DNA of 10,116 bases from contig WFZY01000191.1 of assembly GCA_015489265.1 (NCBI GenBank), forward strand, positions 1 through 10,116, in the 5' to 3' direction. The DNA is from Flavobacteriaceae bacterium (GTDB lineage Bacteria; Bacteroidota; Bacteroidia; Flavobacteriales; Flavobacteriaceae). Shown here piece after piece: positions 1 to 5,783 of this stretch. Under the pieces are notes generated by a model. The model searched no databases and was not told the origin of the DNA. It saw only the letters and a program-made list of their open reading frames with translations. Made by a program: the position numbers and the translations under genes. Within the stretch, counting starts at the first letter, position 1; each line of letters begins with the position of its first letter.

Positions 1-30
1 ATATCGAAAATTGAAAGAATTGTATAATAA

Positions 31-57
31 TTGAGGAAATGAGGAAATGAGGAGGTC
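31..57. repeat. Fragment of the structured-repeat tail, inverted
   Basis: The stretch contains TTGAGGAAATGA followed by a second GAGGAAATGAGG and then GAGGTC. Its reverse complement, TCATTTCCTCAA, matches the tail that follows the two structured repeats at about 5508 and 5639 (CATCATTTCCTCAAAT), where GACC precedes it by a similar distance. It therefore looks like an end piece of the same family in the opposite orientation, with a short internal duplication. The match is short and low in complexity, so confidence is modest. Confidence 0.35.
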
Positions 58-96
58 AAAAAAAACTTGCAACTTGCGACTAATTACTTGTAAAAA

Positions 97-642
97 ATGA
101 ACATTATAGAAATCATAAATAACGGCGGTATCATTATCTTTCCTACCGATACTATTTGGGGAATTGGTGGCGATGCTACCAATGCTGAAGTTATCAAAAA
201 AATTTATCAAATAAAAGAACGTGATCCTAAAAAAAGCTTGTTGATTTTAGTAGATTCTTATAAAATGCTACAAAATTATGTCGAAGAGATTCCTTTGGAA
301 ATTTGGGAAATTTTAGAAAAAAACATTGAACCGACTACTATCATTTATACTAATCCCAAAAATTTACCGGCAGAATTATTAGCAAATGATGGCTCTATTG
401 CCATTCGTGTTGTTAAAAAGGGCTTTGCTAAAGATTTAATTAAAGCCACCGGAAAACCTTTAATTGCAACCTCAGCTAATCTGTCGGGAGATGCCTCACC
501 AAAAGATTTTAACGAAATTAATCCTGTTATTTTGCAGCGCGTCGATTATGTCGTAAATTTGCATCGTCAAAATACAAGCCGGAAAGCTTCCAAAATTATA
601 AAATGGAGCCCCGAAAAAGGTATTGAAATAATTAGAGATTAA
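97..642 (+). CDS. tsaC: L-threonylcarbamoyladenylate synthase (Sua5/YrdC/TsaC family)
   Basis: This 181-residue protein is a single YrdC-type domain. The family condenses threonine, bicarbonate and ATP into threonylcarbamoyl-AMP in the cytoplasm, the first step of the t6A37 modification of ANN-decoding tRNAs. Family signatures are in order: FPTDTIWGIG (residues 15-24, the PTDTxYG motif with W for Y), KERDPKKSL (40-48, the KxRxxxKP-like ATP/bicarbonate segment), EPTTIIY (79-84 region), SIAIRV (100-105) and TSANLSG (125-131). The length suits the short TsaC type; no C-terminal Sua5 domain of the ~340-residue form is present. The ATG at 97 is the first start in the frame and lies directly before the conserved N-terminus. 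The stop TAA shares its last base with the ATG of the CCA-adding enzyme gene, which suggests translational coupling of two tRNA-maturation genes. Confidence 0.93.
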   Translation: MNIIEIINNGGIIIFPTDTIWGIGGDATNAEVIKKIYQIKERDPKKSLLILVDSYKMLQNYVEEIPLEIWEILEKNIEPTTIIYTNPKNLPAELLANDGSIAIRVVKKGFAKDLIKATGKPLIATSANLSGDASPKDFNEINPVILQRVDYVVNLHRQNTSRKASKIIKWSPEKGIEIIRD

Positions 643-2078
643 TGAAAGAGAACCTGTTTTATCCAGAAGCCGTTAACCAACCGGTATTCAAATTAATTCA
701 TCAAGCCGCACAACAACTCGATAAACCCGTTTTTGTTATTGGTGGATATGTTCGTGATTTTTTATTGCAACAAAAAAAAGCCAAAGACCTCGATTTTGTC
801 GTTATCGGCAGCGGAATTGAGCTGGCAAAAAACGTAGCAGCTTTGTTACCCGAAAAACATCAAGTCAATATTTATAAAAATTACGGTACGGCAATGATTA
901 AAACCGGTGACATGATATTGGAATTTGTCGGTGCCCGTAAAGAATCTTATCATCATAATAGTCGCAATCCGGTCGTTGAAAACGGTACTATGGAAGACGA
1001 CCAAAAGCGCCGTGACTTTACCATTAATGCATTGGCTATCAGCTTAAATAAAAAGGATTGGGGTAAACTCATCGACCCGTTTAACGGATTGGAAGATTTG
1101 AAAATGAAACTCATCCGGACACCATCAGATCCGGATATTACATTCTCAGATGATCCTTTACGAATGATTAGAGCCATTCGATTTGCCTCGCAACTGCAGT
1201 TTAAAATCCATCCCGATACATTTGAAGCCATCAAACGCAACAAAAAACGCCTGAAAATACTCTCAAAAGAACGTATTATTGATGAGTTTAACAAAATTAT
1301 GTCCCACGATAAACCTTCTATCGGTTTACGATTACTCTTTGAAGCCGGGTTGCTTGAAGAATTTTTTTCGGAGCTGGTCAAACTACAAGGCGTTGAAGAA
1401 AATGAAGGTAAATTGCACAAAGACAATTTTTACCATACCCTCGAAGTTGTTGATAATATTGCCGCTGTAACCGATAATCTCTGGCTGCGCTGGGCTGCGC
1501 TCTTGCACGACATTGGCAAACCGGCTACCAAACGCTATCACGACAAAAACGGCTGGTCTTTTCACGGACATGAATTTGTCGGTAGTAAAATGGTACCAAA
1601 AATCTTTAAACGACTCAAATTGCCACTGGGACAGCCCATGCATTATGTACAAAAACTGGTGCTGCTGAGTTCGCGCCCCTTGGCACTGATTGAAGATCAT
1701 GTCACCGATTCGGCTATACGGCGCTTACTTTTTGAAGCCGGTGATGATATAGAAGATTTGATGCAACTATGTGAAGCCGACATCACCACTAAAAACAAAA
1801 AAAAGTATGAAAAATACCGGCAAAATCTGAAACAAGTCCGGCAAAAATTGATTGAAATAGAAGAACGGGACAAAATCCGAAATTTTCAACCACCGGTATC
1901 AGGCGAAGAAATTATGAAAACTTTTGATTTAAAACCTTCCAAAGCAGTCGGATTGATTAAGGAAGCTATCAAAGAAGCTATTCTCGAAGGTAAAATTGCC
2001 AATGATTATGATGAAGCTTTGACTTTTATGAAAAAAATAGGTCCGGAAATCATAAAAGAATACGAAAGAAAATCTTAA
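642..2078 (+). CDS. cca: CCA tRNA nucleotidyltransferase with HD domain
   Basis: This 478-residue protein belongs to the class II poly(A) polymerase / CCA-adding family, which adds or repairs the 3' CCA end of tRNAs from CTP and ATP. The nucleotidyltransferase head shows GGYVRD (residues 34-39), DLDF (49-52, the metal-binding DxD pair), RRDFTINALA (123-132), DPLRMIRAIRF (171-181, head/neck RNA-binding region) and ERIIDEF (210-216). A C-terminal HD phosphohydrolase-like domain follows, with H265 and the HD pair in LLHDIGKPATKR (287-298). Bacteroidota homologues of about 470-480 residues share this plan. CCA-only and A-only members exist in the family, but the single complete gene suggests full CCA addition; I infer this. 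The ATG overlaps the stop of the upstream tsaC-like gene by one base (TAATG), so no separate ribosome-binding site is expected. Confidence 0.95.
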   Translation: MKENLFYPEAVNQPVFKLIHQAAQQLDKPVFVIGGYVRDFLLQQKKAKDLDFVVIGSGIELAKNVAALLPEKHQVNIYKNYGTAMIKTGDMILEFVGARKESYHHNSRNPVVENGTMEDDQKRRDFTINALAISLNKKDWGKLIDPFNGLEDLKMKLIRTPSDPDITFSDDPLRMIRAIRFASQLQFKIHPDTFEAIKRNKKRLKILSKERIIDEFNKIMSHDKPSIGLRLLFEAGLLEEFFSELVKLQGVEENEGKLHKDNFYHTLEVVDNIAAVTDNLWLRWAALLHDIGKPATKRYHDKNGWSFHGHEFVGSKMVPKIFKRLKLPLGQPMHYVQKLVLLSSRPLALIEDHVTDSAIRRLLFEAGDDIEDLMQLCEADITTKNKKKYEKYRQNLKQVRQKLIEIEERDKIRNFQPPVSGEEIMKTFDLKPSKAVGLIKEAIKEAILEGKIANDYDEALTFMKKIGPEIIKEYERKS

Positions 2079-2153
2079 TGATTTTAATATCTTATTGGTT
2101 CAAAAATCGACTCTAAGTTGTTTGGTATGGGACATCATATATTAGATTCAAAA

Positions 2154-2180
2154 CCATGTAATCATGGCTATTTTATTTTT
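2154..2180 (+). terminator. Possible weak terminator after the tsaC-cca unit
   Basis: A short perfect inverted repeat, CCATG-TAAT-CATGG (2154-2167), is preceded by AAA and followed by a T-rich run (CTATTTTATTTTT). It lies about 75 bases after the cca stop codon. The stem is only five base pairs, so this may be a chance palindrome. Confidence 0.27.
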
Positions 2181-2185
2181 AAATA

Positions 2186-2390
2186 ATTTCACCCCTTCGG
2201 GGTTGATGTTTTTAACGTTATAAATTTTCTATAAATATATCACCCCTTTAGGGTTCAATGGTGTGTTTATTACTGTTTTATCTATAAATATATCACACCT
2301 TCGGAGTTTATTAAATAAGCCCGAAGGGCTGATATTATTATAATAAAACCATTAAAACAGAATCCTTAAAACCCCAAAGGGGGGGCATAA
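2186..2390. repeat. Cluster of five CCCCTTCGGGG-type hairpin repeats
   Basis: Five short palindromes lie in about 200 bases: 2191-2203 (ACCCC-TTC-GGGGT), 2242-2254 (ACCCC-TTT-AGGGT), 2295-2307 (ACACC-TTC-GGAGT), 2318-2330 (AGCCC-GAA-GGGCT) and 2371-2386 (ACCCC-AAA-GGGGGGGC). The first three have an AT-rich flank on their left; copies two and three share TCTATAAATATATCAC (2228-2243 and 2281-2296). The last two have the equivalent flank on their right (GCTGATATTATTATA; CATAATTATT), so they are inverted. Three copies facing two resembles the paired layout of REP/BIME-type elements. Similar elements are common between genes in Bacteroidota genomes; that is recalled knowledge. Confidence 0.8.
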
Positions 2391-2466
2391 TTATTTAAGG
2401 TATTATATATTACCTTACAAAACCGATATAGAGCTAAAAATCTAACATTTAAAATCAAATAGACCC

Positions 2467-2513
2467 GGTCACTTCGATACAATCCCGATTTTTATAGGGA
2501 TCACTCAGTGACC
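2467..2513. repeat. Structured intergenic repeat, copy 1
   Basis: The outer arms GGTCACT (2467-2473) and AGTGACC (2507-2513) are perfect reverse complements. They enclose TTCGATACA and an inner hairpin ATCCC (2482-2486) / GGGAT (2497-2501), followed by CACTC. Copies 2 (5508-5555) and 3 (5639-5684) share this layout. The right arm is followed by ACTTCTCAATTCTTCAATTCC, a diverged form of the tail seen in the other copies. Confidence 0.75.
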
Positions 2514-2561
2514 TACTTCTCAATTCTTCAATTCCTCACTTCAAATATCACTAATTTACAT

Positions 2562-2569
2562 TATATTTG
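2562..2569 (+). promoter_or_regulatory. Bacteroidota-type -7 box before the pRiA4b ORF-3-like gene
   Basis: TATATTTG matches the TAnnTTTG -7 consensus of Bacteroidota housekeeping promoters and lies 24 bases before the ATG at 2593. No clear TTG -33 element is found at the expected distance, so the call rests on this box and its position. Confidence 0.5.
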
Positions 2570-2592
2570 CAATAGAATCATAAAATACAATC

Positions 2593-3105
2593 ATGCTATA
2601 TAAACTTCGGATTTTTTTAGAAACCAACAGCGATGATGTTTATCGCGATATTGAAATTCAAGATGATGCTACTCTGGAAGACTTGCACAATGCCATTGTC
2701 AATAGTTTCGACTTTGACGGCAGCGAAATGGCTTCATTTTACTTGACGGATGAAGAACTTAATCAAGGTTTTGAAATTCCTTTGTTTAATATGGATGATA
2801 ATAAATCCAATGACAATTTAATGTCCGGCACTTTGCTTAAAGATGTCATCAGTGAGCAAAATCCTAACCTGCTTTATGTGTATGATTACCTGAATATGTG
2901 GCGGTTTTTGGTCAATTTAATGGGAACCGGCGAAGAAGCCCCCGGTATCGAATATCCGCAAGTGGCTTTAGCACAAGGGATTCGTCCGGAAGACCCGCCA
3001 GAAATAGATTTTACCGACCAACCCGATGAAAATGACGAATTATTTGGCGACGATGATAATCCTTTTGGCGAATTTTTCGGTTATGATGATAGTGAGTGGA
3101 ATTAA
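2593..3105 (+). CDS. pRiA4b ORF-3-like protein (IS1096 passenger TnpR-like family)
   Basis: This 170-residue, very acidic protein resembles the plasmid pRiA4b ORF-3 / IS1096 passenger family, whose biochemical role is not established. Two family-like stretches are visible. One is an N-terminal strand-helix segment, RDIEIQDDATLEDLHNAI (residues 18-35), leading into FDFDGSEMASFY. The other is LLYVYDYLNMWRFLVNL (93-109), which corresponds to the family's YDYGDxW motif but has LNM in place of GD. Residues 133-170 form a low-complexity acidic tail rich in D, E, G and F, with DDDNPFGEFFGYDD near the end. Family names mention plasmids and insertion sequences, but no transposase or terminal repeats lie nearby and the neighbours are housekeeping genes, so here it looks like a resident chromosomal gene. 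It has its own likely promoter and is convergent with smpB, with 21 bases between the stops. Confidence 0.75.
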   Translation: MLYKLRIFLETNSDDVYRDIEIQDDATLEDLHNAIVNSFDFDGSEMASFYLTDEELNQGFEIPLFNMDDNKSNDNLMSGTLLKDVISEQNPNLLYVYDYLNMWRFLVNLMGTGEEAPGIEYPQVALAQGIRPEDPPEIDFTDQPDENDELFGDDDNPFGEFFGYDDSEWN

Positions 3106-3126
3106 TAAAACTATCTATCAACTGAT

Positions 3127-3606
3127 TTATCTGTAATCTTTGCGGACTTGGTCTAATTGCCGTTTGATATCGCGCTCTTTCAGAAGATGACGCTTGTCGT
3201 AATTTTTACGACCTCGAGCCAAACCGATTTCCAGTTTTGCCCAGCCCTTGTCGGTTATAAACATGCGCAACGGCACAATAGTCATACCGTTTTTTTCCAC
3301 TTCGCGACGCAGTTTTTTAAGCTCTTTTTTATTTAACAACAATTTGCGTTCCCGCTTCGGTTGATGATTATAATGTGTCCCGTGACTGTATTCATTGATA
3401 TACATATTCACGACAAACAATTCACCGCGGTCGTTAAATTCACAAAAACTATCCGCCAAACTCGCTTTGCCTTCTCTAATAGCTTTGATTTCGGTTCCAA
3501 CCAACTGAATACCGGCTATATATTTATCCAATATCTCATAGTCAAAGCGCGCCCGCTTGTTTTTGATATTGATCGTGTTTTTAAATTCTTTTTTCTTTTG
3601 AGACAT
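3127..3606 (-). CDS. smpB: SsrA-binding protein SmpB
   Basis: SmpB binds tmRNA and delivers it to stalled ribosomes, mimicking the anticodon arm during trans-translation. The 159-residue length is typical. Diagnostic blocks are in order: NKRARFDYEI (16-25), GIQLVGTEIKAIREGKASL (32-50, tmRNA-binding OB-fold core), HQPKRERKLLL (81-91), and the basic GLARGRKNYDKRHLLKERD (128-146), which continues into the C-terminal tail that enters the mRNA path of the ribosome. The ATG at 3606 gives the normal N-terminus. The gene is convergent with the pRiA4b ORF-3-like gene and divergent from the repeat-domain protein gene. The tmRNA gene itself is not in this window. A promoter on the same strand is visible around 3670-3704. 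Confidence 0.97.
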   Translation of the reverse strand: MSQKKKEFKNTINIKNKRARFDYEILDKYIAGIQLVGTEIKAIREGKASLADSFCEFNDRGELFVVNMYINEYSHGTHYNHQPKRERKLLLNKKELKKLRREVEKNGMTIVPLRMFITDKGWAKLEIGLARGRKNYDKRHLLKERDIKRQLDQVRKDYR

Positions 3607-3669
3607 AATTCAGCAACATTTATGTTATATCCTTGCACTTTTAAATAAGTTTTATATAAAAGCAAAGTA

Positions 3670-3704
3670 CAAAGATATAAACAAAAGCTAAATATTTTTT
3701 TCAA
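3670..3704 (-). promoter_or_regulatory. Likely smpB promoter
   Basis: Read on the minus strand, TATCTTTG (3677-3670) is a perfect TAnnTTTG -7 box. A TTG (3704-3702) lies 24 bases upstream, close to the 17-23 base spacing of the Bacteroidota consensus. Transcription would begin near 3663 and give a leader of roughly 55-60 bases before the ATG at 3606. Confidence 0.6.
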
Positions 3705-3785
3705 TCTGAAAATAAAAATTATGTCAATTTTCACTGAAATATTGCTAATTCACATAATTATCATAAAAAAATTGACAAAAAATTT

Positions 3786-3793
3786 TAAATTTG
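3786..3793 (+). promoter_or_regulatory. Bacteroidota-type -7 box before the four-repeat protein gene
   Basis: TAAATTTG matches TAnnTTTG exactly and lies 36 bases before the first ATG at 3830. A TTGACA lies at 3772-3777, but it is too near to act as the -33 element with normal spacing. The box is supported; the upstream element is not. Confidence 0.5.
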
Positions 3794-3829
3794 TATCAAA
3801 TAACCTGTTGAAACCTAAAAAAAATAATT

Positions 3830-5503
3830 ATGATGAAAAAATGGCTTATTTCTTATTTCATTTTTACAGCCGTTGCAATTACTAATGCTCAAAATTTTGA
3901 CACGGCTTTTCAAAAAATTTCTACCCAATTACAAAGCGTACAATCCGGCAAAAAAGAATATCAACAATCCATTGAAAATCCGGAACCGGGTGTCGTAAGC
4001 TTACATATTGACGAAGTGGACAGCAAAGGCAAAACCAAAGCCAATGTTTATGAGTTTAATTTGGCAGATATTGACCCGAATACGGTCAGATCAACTGCTA
4101 AACGGGATATCATTACGGTAAATTTGACAACCAACAAAAAGCAAAAGCTCATCAAAAAAACCGTTAATGATGAGAAAATCAGTTACGTTTATAATTTTAC
4201 GATTTTCGCTACTGACCCCGATAACGGTCGCAGTTTGGCAGAAGCCATAAAAAAAGCCATCCCCATAGCCCGAAAAATTTTAGATAACCGCTTGGCACTC
4301 AACGGTTATACTGACCGGCTCGATTGGTTAAAAGAACATATTGGCAATGTCGATTTGATTAAAAAACAAATATCACAAGAATTAACAGAAAACACCGATT
4401 ATCCGGGGGCAGTTATCCTGCATAAAAATATAGCTTCAGGCAAAAAAGAAAAGGATATCAATTATAGTTTTAACTTGGCATATCTTAATCCGAAACAAAT
4501 AGATTTTTATGTCAGCGGTGATGCTTTCGGACTGAAAATAGCTACCAAGCACGGTGAGAAATTGATAAAAGTAACCGAAAACAATGAACAAAAAGCTTAC
4601 ACCAATAAATTCAATATCGCTACTAAAAATGTTGAAGAAGCCCGTGATATGCAAAAGGTTTTAACCGATATTATTCCGCTTGCCAAACAAAAATTGGAAG
4701 CCGCTTTACCCAAAATTACAAATTTGCAAAAGGGTTATGACATTTTGAACGGCTTGATTGAAAAGGTCACGGTAAACGATCAAGAATATGCACAAAATAT
4801 GTCAGGTGATTGTGTCGTCAATTTTGAACAAACCATCAATGGTTCTAAAAAATCTTATAATGATGTTTATGAATTTAATTTGGTCGATCTTAACAAAAAT
4901 CAAATCAAGCCCAAGACCAAAGCTAAAGTCATTGTAGTTGAACTCAAAACCAAATCCAAGCAAAATTACATTAAATACACAAGGGATGGTGAAGTCAAAA
5001 ATTACAAATCCGGAATTCAAATTTATGTTCCGGGTGCCGAACAAGCGGTAATCATACAAAAAGTCTTACAAGATATGACCGGTATCTGCCAAGCCAAATT
5101 TGACCCTAAAAAACAAAAATCGTTAAACTTTAATGCAGCAAGCCAATTATTGCAAGATAATTTGAAAAATTTCAATCTCGGTGATACGTCTTACGAACAA
5201 ACCGTGGAATTTTTAGAAGATAATACGAGTCTGAAATATCAAAATGTAATAACCGGAAAAAAATCGAGTAAGGAATTGCTTTACGAAGTCAATCTGTCTG
5301 ATTTAAACCCGAAAAGCGTCAAAATTAAAGTATCCGGTAAGAAAATTAATGTAGAAATTGATACCAATCATATGGAAAAATTGGTTAAATATTATAAAGA
5401 CGGCAAAATTCAATCTTATCAAAATAAAATACAATTTCCCGCACCGGATATCGAAACCGCCAGAAAAATCAAGCGGGCTTTACAAAATTTGACTAAGAAG
5501 TAA
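3830..5503 (+). CDS. Exported protein with four tandem ~136-residue repeats, function unknown
   Basis: I do not recognise this 557-residue protein. Residues 1-20 form a signal peptide (MMKKW, a hydrophobic core, then TNA before QNF), so it is probably exported; no lipobox cysteine follows. The rest is four diverged copies of one domain, anchored by YEFNLADIDP (74-83), YSFNLAYLNP (212-221), YEFNLVDLNK (347-356) and YEVNLSDLNP (485-494), spaced 138, 135 and 138 residues. Each copy continues with a strand pattern: a K-rich LIK/YIK/LVK segment, a short turn, Y-N-F/K-I, and then a helix such as ARDMQKVLTDIIPLA or ARKIKRALQNL. Several strands capped by a helix could suggest a PH-like fold; this is speculation. 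Sequence before each anchor is less conserved. Tandem ATGs at 3830 and 3833 are both possible starts. The gene has its own -7 box; a TonB receptor gene lies 280 bases downstream, but nothing proves a shared role. Confidence 0.85.
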   Translation: MMKKWLISYFIFTAVAITNAQNFDTAFQKISTQLQSVQSGKKEYQQSIENPEPGVVSLHIDEVDSKGKTKANVYEFNLADIDPNTVRSTAKRDIITVNLTTNKKQKLIKKTVNDEKISYVYNFTIFATDPDNGRSLAEAIKKAIPIARKILDNRLALNGYTDRLDWLKEHIGNVDLIKKQISQELTENTDYPGAVILHKNIASGKKEKDINYSFNLAYLNPKQIDFYVSGDAFGLKIATKHGEKLIKVTENNEQKAYTNKFNIATKNVEEARDMQKVLTDIIPLAKQKLEAALPKITNLQKGYDILNGLIEKVTVNDQEYAQNMSGDCVVNFEQTINGSKKSYNDVYEFNLVDLNKNQIKPKTKAKVIVVELKTKSKQNYIKYTRDGEVKNYKSGIQIYVPGAEQAVIIQKVLQDMTGICQAKFDPKKQKSLNFNAASQLLQDNLKNFNLGDTSYEQTVEFLEDNTSLKYQNVITGKKSSKELLYEVNLSDLNPKSVKIKVSGKKINVEIDTNHMEKLVKYYKDGKIQSYQNKIQFPAPDIETARKIKRALQNLTKK

Positions 5504-5507
5504 TCTT

Positions 5508-5555
5508 TCATTTCGATACATCCCCCGACAAAAGTCGGGGGAACACTCAATGACC
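5508..5555. repeat. Structured intergenic repeat, copy 2
   Basis: The outer arms TCATT (5508-5512) and AATGA (5549-5553) pair. Between them are TCGATACA and a strong inner hairpin TCCCCCGAC-AAAA-GTCGGGGGA (5521-5542), followed by CACTC. The right arm runs into GACC and then the tail CTCATCATTTCCTCAAAT, shared with copy 3. It begins five bases after the stop of the four-repeat gene, so its nine-pair inner hairpin may also help end transcription, although no T-run follows. Confidence 0.78.
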
Positions 5556-5638
5556 TGTGCTCATCATTTCCTCAAATTAGAAGCAGTATTATTATTAGAT
5601 GTAAAAATCAAACATAAGAAAGCAAAATATTCAATGTA

Positions 5639-5684
5639 GTACCGCTTCGGTACATCCCGACTAAAGTCGGGACACTCAGCGACC
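5639..5684. repeat. Structured intergenic repeat, copy 3
   Basis: The inner hairpin TCCCGAC-TAAA-GTCGGGA (5655-5672) is the same as in copy 2, with a shorter stem. The outer pairing here is CGCT (5643-5646) with AGCG (5678-5681). The left arm can also form a competing hairpin, GTACCG-CTT-CGGTAC (5639-5653), which the other copies lack. CTCATCATTTCCTCAAAT follows the right arm as in copy 2. Confidence 0.75.
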
Positions 5685-5752
5685 TATGCTCATCATTTCC
5701 TCAAATAACCAAATAACCGATATAACCACATCATCAGTAACAATAATAATTG

Positions 5753-5760
5753 TATCTTTA
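5753..5760 (+). promoter_or_regulatory. Weak -7-like box before the TonB-dependent receptor gene
   Basis: TATCTTTA differs from the TAnnTTTG consensus only in the last base. It lies 24 bases before the probable TTG start at 5784. No -33 TTG is seen at suitable spacing, so this is only a candidate. Confidence 0.35.
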
Positions 5761-5783
5761 CGTTTTCTAAAAAACGATTGCTC

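Larger units (their letters stand above)
2079..2592. other. Gene-free intergenic region rich in palindromic repeats
   Basis: This gap of 514 bases between cca and the pRiA4b ORF-3-like gene holds no convincing reading frame on either strand. It contains a weak hairpin near 2154, a cluster of five C/G-rich hairpins (2186-2390), one structured repeat (2467-2513) and a promoter -7 box near 2562. The stretch from about 2390 to 2460 is plain AT-rich sequence in which I see nothing. Confidence 0.8.

Noticed and set aside
64..77. AACTTGC tandem duplication upstream of the tsaC-like gene
   Set aside because: There are only two seven-base copies. This may be slippage in simple sequence or part of a common AGTTGAAAGTTG-like motif (a relative occurs near 8358), and it is too small to interpret.
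953..1426. Minus-strand reading frame of 157 codons inside cca
   Set aside because: It is antisense to a clearly conserved enzyme with intact motifs, its product is serine-rich and unlike any family, and it has no promoter. It is a shadow of the real gene.
1383..1700. Minus-strand reading frame of 105 codons across the HD domain of cca
   Set aside because: It is fully antisense to conserved coding sequence, with low-complexity composition and no start context.
2186..2390. CRISPR array
   Set aside because: The repeats are short palindromes with irregular spacing, mixed orientation and diverged sequence; there are no uniform spacers and no cas genes.
3516..3734. Minus-strand frame of 72 codons overlapping the smpB start
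   Set aside because: It crosses the smpB promoter and start in another frame and has no recognisable content.
3607..3829. tmRNA (ssrA) or another RNA gene next to smpB
   Set aside because: The 223-base gap is plain AT-rich promoter sequence. I see no tRNA-like acceptor end with CCA, no Ala-rich tag frame and no strong structure.
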